Positions 34,221 through 41,156 of a stretch of DNA of 41,156 nt are shown in pieces (the first letter of the stretch is position 1; each line of letters starts with the position of its first letter). The position numbers and the translations under genes were made by a program. Source of the stretch: RGIG2041 sp045578865 (lineage in GTDB: Bacteria; Bacillota; Clostridia; UBA1381; UMGS1253). The notes under the pieces are model-generated. The model was given only the letters and a program-made list of their open reading frames with translations, was not told where the DNA came from and searched no databases. The DNA is taken from positions 1-41,156 of the forward strand of contig JAZNLB010000002.1 in NCBI GenBank assembly GCA_045578865.1. The letters are read 5' to 3'.

Positions 34221-37200
34221 CGCCTTCCTTTAAAATTCTATCTTCCGCACTTAAATCACTATCGGCAAACTTGCGTTCATACGCACGCTCACCCGCATTT
34301 AAACACACCGGTTTGTGCGGACAGTAGCGGCAGGCATCTTTTTGTGCGGTACGCACGGGCAAAATAGAAATCTCACCGCGCAAAAGCGCATCGCCTACCT
34401 CGCGGATACTGCGACGCACGCGTTTTGCCATACACGAAAACATCTGCATACTGCACACATCTACGCCGCGCGAAGAAATGCTGCCGTCTTTGTTATATTT
34501 GAGTTTAAACACTTCACTTTCCACCGCACCGGTGCAATCCATCGCCTCTAAAATCTCCGGTGTATCGATACACCTGCCGTCTAAGCGCATACTTTTTCGG
34601 ATTTCTGACGCAATGGTATTGGTATCCGTCATCCCATTTTTAGAAAGCATCGGCTCTTTAATTTTAAAATACATCACCGCCGCCGGCTTTTTGTCCGCCT
34701 TGCCTTCGAGCGCCGCCTCCATGTAAACCATGAGTTGATAATCAAGTCCGTTGGCAATGTTGTCAAGTGAAAAACTCTTCGAACCCGTCTTGTAGTCTAT
34801 CACACGATAGTAGGTTCCGTCGCTGCCTTCGTATTTATCCAAGCGGTCAATCACGCCGTGAATTTTGACTTTTTTACCGCTTGTCAGGCTGACGGCCACC
34901 GCTTTCAGCTCACCGTCATCGCCAAAATGCACCTCACTGCCGACAGGCTCAAATTTACCAAGTGCAATGTGGCGCACCAAAATCTGCACACAGCGCTCTA
35001 AATTCACACGAAGGCGTTTTGCAAAATATTCCGATGCCTTGCTTACACCCGCCATGCCCTCAAACATTTCCTGCGTTACGCGGCCGCTGACCTCGCCGAT
35101 GAGCGCATGCACGCGCGCCGGCGCCATAGCGGCAATACTTTCACCATTTTCGTGCGCCGCCGCCACAAAATACTCCAGGGCACGATGCACCATCGTACCG
35201 ATATCCGGTGCACCGATACGGCTGATTTTTCGCTCCTTTGCCGACAACATATATGTCATAAAATACGAAAACGGACATCCGCTGTACTGCTCCAATCTTG
35301 TAATGGACATGGAAATATCCTGCGGATATAAGATTTCCACTTGTTTTTTGTCGAGTTTGTTTGCCTGCACCACACCGTCCGTACAGTGCGAAAGCAATTT
35401 AGCAAATGCAGGCTCTTTCTCTTTTAACACCTTATAAATCGCTGCGCCCGTTGCGCCGATGCGTTTTATATCGCGCACACGCCCGATTTCTGCAGCCAAA
35501 GTCGCTCTTGCCTCCTGCGGCGAGCGCACAACACCCTCAAAATCATCTTGTGTAATTACCGGCAAATCGGAAAATAATTTCTTTGCCTTCATCGCCACCG
35601 GCGAAACGGAAAACGGCTTTCCGTCCATATCCGATGCCGCATAGCAAATATAGAGTTTATCCGTTGCCGCAGTAAGCGTCTTATATACGGTAAAGCGATG
35701 GTCAAACGCCTTGTGTCTTGCCGTCGGCAAAACCTCCAATCCGCTTTCCCGCAAGCCAAAACGGTCTGCATCGGATAAGATGCCCTCGCTTCCGGAAAAT
35801 CCGCAAAATGCGCCCGTATTCGTGCCCAAGGCAAACATGACTTTGCACGCTGAAAATCTGCCCTGTGCCACATCCGTTACGCTCACCTCATCTGCTCGTT
35901 GCGGCACAATGGCCTGGTTTTGCCCCAAAAGTCCCGCCGACAGCATATTGCGTAATCGCGCAACGCCGCATTTTTCCTCTCCGCATAAAGAGGCCATCTG
36001 TTCAAGTACATGCACAATGCCGTTATAAGTGGATCGATAAATGCTTGCTGCAGCAAACACCTTCTGCTCCCGAAGCGATGCTATCTGCTTGTCCGTCTTT
36101 TCACGCATACCGACTTTGCACATAAATTCGTAAATCGCCTGTGCACTTTCTTTTACGGTTTTGCTGATGCCGATACCTGCCTTCAACGCCAAAAGCGGCT
36201 CCGCTACCCGACGGCGAAGGGCGTCCGCCCGAGCGGCATCCATTGTATTTTTCCCATCAAAATAGGATGTTTTGTAATTCCACACCTCGTCCTTTGTCCA
36301 GTGCTTTGCCCCGATGCCCGTCGCCAAAACATAGTTTTCCAAAAAATCAACCTCAGCTGCCTCTAAATTGGAAAAGCCCGACTTTAAATAAGCAAAAACC
36401 GCATCGTGCTGAAAACCGCGTTCAATAATTTCGAGCGCCGAGCAAATTGCCAGCGCCAAGGGGTGCGATGCCGCACTTTTCTTGGCAGATACAAAAAATG
36501 GAATTCCATAGCGAGAAAAAATATAGGAAACCGTATCAAAATAACGGTCGCCGTCTCCGGCAACCACAACAAAATCACGGAAACGATATCCATGCTCTCT
36601 GCAAAGGCGCAAAATTTCGTTTGCGGCAAAATGAATTTCTGCATAGGGATTTCTACCCTCAAAAACCGAAAGTTCCGATTGCTCATGTGCATAAAGTGCT
36701 GATGCATATTTTGTATAGCCACGCTCAAAATGTGCAAGCGCGCCCTTGCCGTATGCCTTGGGCAAATACACAACTTCGGCATCTGTAAAGGCTTTTTGGA
36801 ATTTACGCACCGTCAGCGCACCCGGTGCAAAAAAGCCCTGCGTATCCAAATTTTCATCCGCGCACACCAATACCGTCACGGATTTTGCTCGCTTTTCCAG
36901 CGCCGACACAACCGAAAAATGCGGCAGAGAAAAATCCGAAAAACCCGAAATATAAATATGCGTATCTATGTAAGCATCACTGTTTTCAATGGCCGCCGCA
37001 CTGAGACAAAGCAACTGGTCCGCATCTGCATAATCAGCAGATAACAGTTGCTCGTAAGCGCCAAAAATCTGCGTCAAATCCCCCAGCTTTACGGAAAGCG
37101 GACGCTCATCTTTTATACACGCCGCCAGTGCCGCACGATCAATGCCGAGATGCGAAAACTCCTCGGCAAGACTCAAAAGTTTAGGCGCAAGTCCTGCCTT

Positions 37201-37521
37201 GTTTGCCGCATCACGGTACATCTTCAGTTTCGAACTCACCTTGGCGATTGCCCGATACATCAGCATGGTTTTTCCGCAAGCGGAAATCGTCTTTCGGCCC
37301 TCCGGCAGTTGCTCTGCCGTTTGTTTCGCCAATTTGGTAAAAGTAAGCACCTGTGCAAAACCGCCGAAAAACGACTTTTCAGCAAGCATCTGTTCTGTGC
37401 GAAAACTAATCTGATCCGGCACAATCACTATGCACTTTTCGCTGCGCGCACATCTAAACTCAATTTCTTCAAGCATAGATGCAGTTTTACCGCTGTGCGC
37501 TCTTCCGTAAATAATCTTCAA
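34195..37521 (-). CDS. addB: ATP-dependent nuclease subunit B
   Basis: AddB partners AddA; it has an inactive-helicase-type fold, recognises Chi in related systems, and carries a nuclease. The 1108 residues show an N-terminal P-loop GRAHSGKT, the C-terminal nuclease motif RVIDYKTGSKSF, and the four cysteines of the family's Fe-S cluster: one in QYSGCPFSYF and three in CRYCPHKPVC. An in-frame GTG at 37566 exists, but the TTG at 37521 has GGGGA at good spacing and begins the typical KIIYGRA strand. The end overlaps addA by about 26 nt. Confidence 0.94.
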   Translation of the reverse strand: MKIIYGRAHSGKTASMLEEIEFRCARSEKCIVIVPDQISFRTEQMLAEKSFFGGFAQVLTFTKLAKQTAEQLPEGRKTISACGKTMLMYRAIAKVSSKLKMYRDAANKAGLAPKLLSLAEEFSHLGIDRAALAACIKDERPLSVKLGDLTQIFGAYEQLLSADYADADQLLCLSAAAIENSDAYIDTHIYISGFSDFSLPHFSVVSALEKRAKSVTVLVCADENLDTQGFFAPGALTVRKFQKAFTDAEVVYLPKAYGKGALAHFERGYTKYASALYAHEQSELSVFEGRNPYAEIHFAANEILRLCREHGYRFRDFVVVAGDGDRYFDTVSYIFSRYGIPFFVSAKKSAASHPLALAICSALEIIERGFQHDAVFAYLKSGFSNLEAAEVDFLENYVLATGIGAKHWTKDEVWNYKTSYFDGKNTMDAARADALRRRVAEPLLALKAGIGISKTVKESAQAIYEFMCKVGMREKTDKQIASLREQKVFAAASIYRSTYNGIVHVLEQMASLCGEEKCGVARLRNMLSAGLLGQNQAIVPQRADEVSVTDVAQGRFSACKVMFALGTNTGAFCGFSGSEGILSDADRFGLRESGLEVLPTARHKAFDHRFTVYKTLTAATDKLYICYAASDMDGKPFSVSPVAMKAKKLFSDLPVITQDDFEGVVRSPQEARATLAAEIGRVRDIKRIGATGAAIYKVLKEKEPAFAKLLSHCTDGVVQANKLDKKQVEILYPQDISMSITRLEQYSGCPFSYFMTYMLSAKERKISRIGAPDIGTMVHRALEYFVAAAHENGESIAAMAPARVHALIGEVSGRVTQEMFEGMAGVSKASEYFAKRLRVNLERCVQILVRHIALGKFEPVGSEVHFGDDGELKAVAVSLTSGKKVKIHGVIDRLDKYEGSDGTYYRVIDYKTGSKSFSLDNIANGLDYQLMVYMEAALEGKADKKPAAVMYFKIKEPMLSKNGMTDTNTIASEIRKSMRLDGRCIDTPEILEAMDCTGAVESEVFKLKYNKDGSISSRGVDVCSMQMFSCMAKRVRRSIREVGDALLRGEISILPVRTAQKDACRYCPHKPVCLNAGERAYERKFADSDLSAEDRILKEGGDGDAMDS

Positions 37522-37682
37522 GGCACTTTCCCCTTTTTTAGTAAGCATTCGCGTTATTATGTCCACCGCTCTATATCATCCGTTAAAGCTGTTTGTCTGT
37601 TTGTATAGTATTGGCTTTGCACCAGTAATCGTAAGCAATTTTATTATCGACAAAATTAAAGTTATTTTCTTCATCAAATTCC

Positions 37683-38534
37683 TTACGAAATAGCATGAGC
37701 ACCGACATTATAATCTGTCCAGGTTCCCATTTGCGGCCAGGATGCAGTACAATCTGTAAAGATATATGCACCAAGTCCGCTACGCCATTTCTGGGCATCA
37801 AACTTTATTACACGAAGTCCGTTATACTGCTCCCCAACTTCCATACTGTCGGTAATCGAAAAGAGAATTCCATCTTCAAAATAATATGGTTTATCCCCCT
37901 TTAAATATCCTTGTTCAACAAGTTCTTCATACGAAAGTTCTAAGCACTGTTTATCATGTGTTTTTGCAAAAATGTAGCTGATTGCTGACTTTTCGCCCTC
38001 TGTCAGTTCGCCGGGAGCTTTGCTCAAATCAATGCTGATATATTTTATATCTTCATTAAGTCCTGCATCGGTCTTCCATAAATCCTCAAGAACTTTTAAG
38101 TACAGACCACTCAAATCATAACATGTTCCGCCAGGATTTCTTTCTGTTCCAATAGAATGACCGTTAATGGAGTTGCACCAGGATGTAATATCAATGACTG
38201 CACCCATCGGCTTATTTATATTATCAAAATCACCCTCATAATAAATATCTAATGGCATACCATCTTCTAAATCTTTAAGTCCTGCCTTTTTACCATCTAG
38301 CAAAATATCAATACTCTTTACATCAAGAGAATATACGGAATTATTTTCTGCTCCGGCAAGAATAAGGCATCCACTTTTTGCACCGTCAACAATTTTAAGT
38401 GTTTTATGTTCGTACTTTTCATCAAGATAGGACACCTGATTTTCTGTTGGTCCGTTTACATCTGTTTTCGTACCATCGCATCCCGAAAAAATCGCAATGG
38501 ATAAAATTAAGCATAGAATTAAATGTCTTTTCAT
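37683..38534 (-). CDS. Lipoprotein of unknown function
   Basis: A 283-residue exported protein. The N-terminus MKRHLILCLILSIAIFSGCDG is a lipoprotein signal with lipobox FSGC (Cys19), so it should be lipid-anchored on the outer face. The mature part has a beta-rich N-terminal stretch (IDILLDGKKAGLKDL...MPLDIYYEG) and a C-terminal part rich in aromatic residues. No known domain is recognised. The ATG at 38534 follows GGAGGTGCAAT. It is AT-rich compared with addB beside it. A second reading frame continues past its stop for about 100 bp, so a C-terminal frameshift is possible. Confidence 0.75.
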   Translation of the reverse strand: MKRHLILCLILSIAIFSGCDGTKTDVNGPTENQVSYLDEKYEHKTLKIVDGAKSGCLILAGAENNSVYSLDVKSIDILLDGKKAGLKDLEDGMPLDIYYEGDFDNINKPMGAVIDITSWCNSINGHSIGTERNPGGTCYDLSGLYLKVLEDLWKTDAGLNEDIKYISIDLSKAPGELTEGEKSAISYIFAKTHDKQCLELSYEELVEQGYLKGDKPYYFEDGILFSITDSMEVGEQYNGLRVIKFDAQKWRSGLGAYIFTDCTASWPQMGTWTDYNVGAHAIS

Positions 38535-38630
38535 ATTGCACCTCCAAATCAATTTATACGATTTAGACGCTTTTTCAAGGAAAAAGTTCCCTCACATATA
38601 ATACAATTTTAAATACCGAAAAGTTGCATT

Positions 38631-39488
38631 TTAATCAAATATTGCTCCATCTACAACGGGTGCAAGCGCTTCTTTTGCATCCCCTGAATATTTATATTTC
38701 GGTATTTTTGATGATTTGCTTTCGATAAACTTATAGCCTTCTTCTAAGATCTCAAAGGTATATACATTATTTCCATCCTCTGTTTTACAGATAAGCTCTC
38801 TGTCTTTGACCTCGTATGTTCCTTGTGCGATATAACTTGAGAACATAGACCAAAAGAACTGAAATTTTTTAGTTTCTTTGTCAAGAGAGAGATAAGGCTT
38901 TGAAATTTGCTCTACAGATTCCTCATAAGCGTAAACGCGTCTTTTACCAGCAGCAGTTATAAGGATTCTTTCAAGTTCTTCCATATCCTTGTCAGATATT
39001 TTTGCTTGCCGATTACCTTTTCTTATTTCACTGCAACTTATTAAAACATCGTAAGTGTAATCATCATAGGTAATTGCGTAATCAATAATTCCATCACAAG
39101 GCTCGTTTATGTATTTTGAATATTTTAATAAGTTGGCGACAAAATCTACATCAGCTTTTTCACGAATTTGAAAGGGGCTATTATCGCCAAAATTTTTAAC
39201 ATCTAAAATCACATTTGTCGGATCTTCATATTTCATAAACCAACTGCCCATTTTAACACCGATGTTGCTTTCATATGGCTCATCAGGAGAAACACCGACA
39301 TATCTCACCACTTTGTATCCAAGTCCCCAATATGTAACCTTGCCGCCATCGTGACTAACGATTTTTATACAACATTCCGGCTCGTGTCCTGTTGATACAT
39401 TTGCGGTGTCAATGTAGTTAGTAATGAAACTCGCAATAATAAGAATTAGTAAAATTATAATTGAAATTATAAGTCTCTCTTTCTTCAT
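38631..39488 (-). CDS. Membrane-anchored protein, BlaR1-associated C-domain-like
   Basis: A 285-residue protein with an N-terminal membrane helix (about 7-24, LIISIIILLILIIASFI), a central part of unknown fold, and a C-terminal beta-rich segment (about 205-285: FSSYIAQGTYEVKDRELI, YTFEILEEGYKFI, PVVDGAIF). From memory, this C-terminal pattern resembles a domain found at the end of some clostridial BlaR1/M56 membrane proteins; I cannot verify it. No peptidase motif is present. It is 96 bp upstream of the lipoprotein gene on the same strand, and both look like accessory genes. Confidence 0.7.
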   Translation of the reverse strand: MKKERLIISIIILLILIIASFITNYIDTANVSTGHEPECCIKIVSHDGGKVTYWGLGYKVVRYVGVSPDEPYESNIGVKMGSWFMKYEDPTNVILDVKNFGDNSPFQIREKADVDFVANLLKYSKYINEPCDGIIDYAITYDDYTYDVLISCSEIRKGNRQAKISDKDMEELERILITAAGKRRVYAYEESVEQISKPYLSLDKETKKFQFFWSMFSSYIAQGTYEVKDRELICKTEDGNNVYTFEILEEGYKFIESKSSKIPKYKYSGDAKEALAPVVDGAIFD

Positions 39489-39600
39489 ACTTTACACCTC
39501 TTTGAATACAAATCTAACAACGGACAATATACTCACAAATTTCCATGTTCACAAAACAAATATATGATATTGCGACGCATAAGATTTAGATGCAACTTTC

Positions 39601-39800
39601 AAAGGCTCCCTTGTGTAAAGGGCGCAACGCGTTAAGAAAATATGCCGGTGGCATATTTTTAGCCAAAGCGGGGAGCGATTTATAATTGCGACCCGGGCCG
39701 AAGTCTGTCAACAAAGTTGACTGAGGGATTGTTACTGTCTTACATTTACAACCCCTCCGAGTTGCTTCGCAACCCACCTCCCCTTACACAGGGGAGGCTT
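39601..39800. mobile_element. MITE-like non-autonomous element
   Basis: A 200-bp non-coding unit with imperfect terminal inverted repeats: AAAGGCTCCCTTGTGTAAAG at the left, and on the opposite strand AAAGCCTCCCCTGTGTAAGG at the right. Internal hairpins include ATATGCC/GGCATAT (about 39640-39656) and GTTGC-TTC-GCAAC (39761-39773). The layout of an outer GC hairpin then a small hairpin matches the ends of the DUF559 element next door. This accounts for most of the gap 39489-39924. Confidence 0.6.
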
Positions 39801-39924
39801 TTTTATTCTCGTCTTTTTCCGACATCTCTTATATACTTTTGTCAAGTTAGGGACAAAAAATTTGATAGTTTGTCGGCACATTTTTATCGGCGATAAATTC
39901 ATACGATTAAAATGCCTTTCCAAA

Positions 39925-40362
39925 GGCTTCCCCTTGAGGGGAAGCTGTCACGAAGTGACTGATGAGGTGTCAAGATTATTTAGTATGTCTTGACAAATAC
40001 TCTCGAATCTTTGATTAACATCAAGATTGGAATATCTTAACACTTTAATTCCTAAACCATTTAGAAAAGCATCTCTTTTCGCGTCATTCTCAATGCCTTT
40101 TTCTTCATAATGTTGTGAGCCATCAAGTTCAATAACAAGTTTCACTGTGGCAATATAGAAGTCAACAATGTAGTTGCCAATAACCTTTTGTCTGTTTACG
40201 GTTACAGGTAGGGTTTTCAAAAAGTCATACCAAAGATGTCGTTCTTCTTTTGTCATATTCTTTCTTAAAGTTTTGGCATTACCTGTTAATTTCGAATTGT
40301 TTGTATTATTCATCTCCACCTCATCCACCGCAAGCGGTCCCCCTTCCCCTCAAGGGGAAGGC
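39925..40362 (-). mobile_element. Compact DUF559 element with inverted hairpin ends
   Basis: The left end (39926-39969) has CTTCCCC-TTGA-GGGGAAG, then GTCAC-GAA-GTGAC, then GATGAGGTG. The right end (40317-40361), read on the other strand, has the same outer hairpin, a different inner hairpin (ACCGC-TT-GCGGT), and the same GATGAGGTG. Outer sequence is kept while the inner stem changes with pairing preserved. The DUF559 gene fills the space exactly and its stop lies inside the left end. This is the layout expected of a mobile gene unit. Confidence 0.65.
39948..40313 (-). CDS. DUF559 (Vsr-like endonuclease fold) protein
   Basis: A 121-residue protein of the DUF559 family, which has the restriction-endonuclease-like (Vsr/PD-(D/E)XK) fold. 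Visible features are the N-terminal LRKNMTKEERHLWYDFLK, then NRQKVIGNYIVDFYI, and LVIELDGSQHYEE with putative catalytic acids and His, then RDAFLNGLGIKVLRYSN. The ATG at 40313 follows AGGTGGAG; a GTG at 40328 would start inside the inverted end. The last six residues (TSSVTS) are encoded by the left inverted end. It may be the nuclease that moves the element; that is inference. Confidence 0.85.
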   Translation of the reverse strand: MNNTNNSKLTGNAKTLRKNMTKEERHLWYDFLKTLPVTVNRQKVIGNYIVDFYIATVKLVIELDGSQHYEEKGIENDAKRDAFLNGLGIKVLRYSNLDVNQRFESICQDILNNLDTSSVTS

Positions 40363-40410
40363 TTTTTTGTCCCTTGTATATCAAACTTTATGATTTTGTC
40401 AAGTTAGGTG

Positions 40411-40450
40411 AACAGTGAATAATAGGACCTACTATTTTCACTGTTTTTTT
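40411..40450 (+). terminator. Terminator-like hairpin
   Basis: AACAGTGAATAATAG at 40411-40425 pairs with CTATTTTCACTGTT at about 40431-40444 with a small mismatch, followed by seven T on the plus strand. No plus-strand gene precedes it; for the minus-strand SLH gene it lacks a T-run. Nothing else is seen between 40363 and 40587. Confidence 0.4.
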
Positions 40451-40587
40451 CTTTGAACAAAATCCATTAAAACCCGCGAGAATACTGGATTTTCTCGCAT
40501 CCGATAGTATATGTAAATATTATAAATCGGCAAACTAATCTTTTAAATTGTATGGACTTGACACAAGTAAAACAAACATCAGTTGTG

Positions 40588-41156
40588 TTATATGATACCG
40601 ATATGTTCTGTACCGGTTTTTATAAGACTCGAAATTAATTCTTCTTTCGATTGGGCTATTTTCTTATATTGTGCTGAGCGATTTTGTTCTTCCCATTCAC
40701 GAATTTTATAAAGTCTTAAAAATGTTGCAATTGCCTGCTCTTTGGTATAAGAATCTTGTGGAGCAAATTGCGTATCTGATATTCCTTTCATAACATCATA
40801 AGAAACACAAAATTCAACTCCTCTTAATGCCCATTCCGATATTTTATCACTGTCATCAAACACAACTTGTTTCATCGAATTTTGATTGGTACTGTATAAA
40901 CAATATGTACGATGAAGCATTGTAGCTGCCTGTTCTCTCGTAATTTGTGAAGTAGGATCAAACATATTATTTCCGATACCTTTTATAATCCCCATGCGTG
41001 CAGCTAACATTACATATTCATTGTCAGAATCATCAAATTTATTTCTCGGTGCAGAATACTTTTCAGATTGGCTCTCCAACTGTTCAAAGGAAAGGGAAAG
41101 ATTTGTCATTACAAAACTTACTGTTAAATATGCAAATTCTTCTCTTGTAATGTTTT
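40588..41156 (-). CDS. SLH-domain surface protein, N-terminus beyond the window
   Basis: The reading frame is open to the right edge: bases 41110-41154 encode NITREEFAYLTVSFV, the end of an SLH domain, so the Met at 41109 is not the start. Two more SLH domains follow (about DSDNEYVMLAARMGIIKGIG with TREQAATMLHR, and VEFCVSYDVMKGISDTQF with TKEQAIATFLR). The end is a short polar tail. The protein is presumably secreted and attached to the cell wall by its C-terminal SLH domains; its functional part is outside the window. Confidence 0.85.
   Translation of the reverse strand, partial: NITREEFAYLTVSFVMTNLSLSFEQLESQSEKYSAPRNKFDDSDNEYVMLAARMGIIKGIGNNMFDPTSQITREQAATMLHRTYCLYSTNQNSMKQVVFDDSDKISEWALRGVEFCVSYDVMKGISDTQFAPQDSYTKEQAIATFLRLYKIREWEEQNRSAQYKKIAQSKEELISSLIKTGTEHIGII

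Overview
The window looks like a chromosomal segment of an anaerobic, low-to-mid GC Gram-positive bacterium of the Clostridia (Bacillota). The signs are a T-box leader, AddAB in place of RecBCD, ECF-type vitamin transport, S-layer homology (SLH) proteins, strong TTGACA/TATAAT promoters and U-tract terminators throughout. It cannot be placed at genus level from sequence alone.

Left part (1-13.6 kb) is mostly housekeeping. It holds ruvC (minus strand), an ArgR-controlled argG-argH operon ending in an RluA-type pseudouridine synthase, a COG2509-like FAD dehydrogenase behind a promoter with a perfect palindrome, a hairpin array, tRNA-Leu(CAA), glutamine synthetase, an ABC exporter divergent from a diacylglycerol-kinase-like lipid kinase, murA and a MATE transporter.

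At 13.6-18.5 kb is a T-box-controlled pair. A LeuA-like protein keeps the leucine-regulatory domain but has lost its catalytic and metal-binding residues. It is followed 3 nt later by an 820-residue fusion of a degenerate xylose-isomerase-type TIM barrel with an acyl-CoA-synthetase-type AMP ligase. The T-box specifier reads CUC (Leu). A CPBP-family membrane protease lies just upstream.

At 18.7-29.6 kb is the most striking locus. A cobalamin riboswitch with a terminator platform precedes a minus-strand operon. It encodes a 1418-residue SLH-anchored surface protein with an alpha/alpha toroid followed by a DUF4430 (transcobalamin C-terminal-like) domain, which is the domain order of animal intrinsic factor and transcobalamin. 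Next come an SLH-anchored alpha/alpha toroid protein and a membrane-anchored DUF4430 protein. A 24-codon fossil of a corrinoid adenosyltransferase (CobO/BtuR) C-terminus follows, then EcfT, then a single polypeptide with two EcfA ATPases and a membrane/S component. I read it as a surface vitamin B12 capture and relay system feeding an ECF importer.

Right part (29.7-41.2 kb): tRNA-Ser(GGA) is followed by two structured repeat units, each ending in a copy of the tRNA 3' end. Then come a small membrane coiled-coil protein, addA and addB, a lipoprotein, a membrane-anchored protein, a MITE-like element, a compact DUF559 endonuclease element with inverted hairpin ends, and the C-terminal part of another SLH protein that runs off the window.
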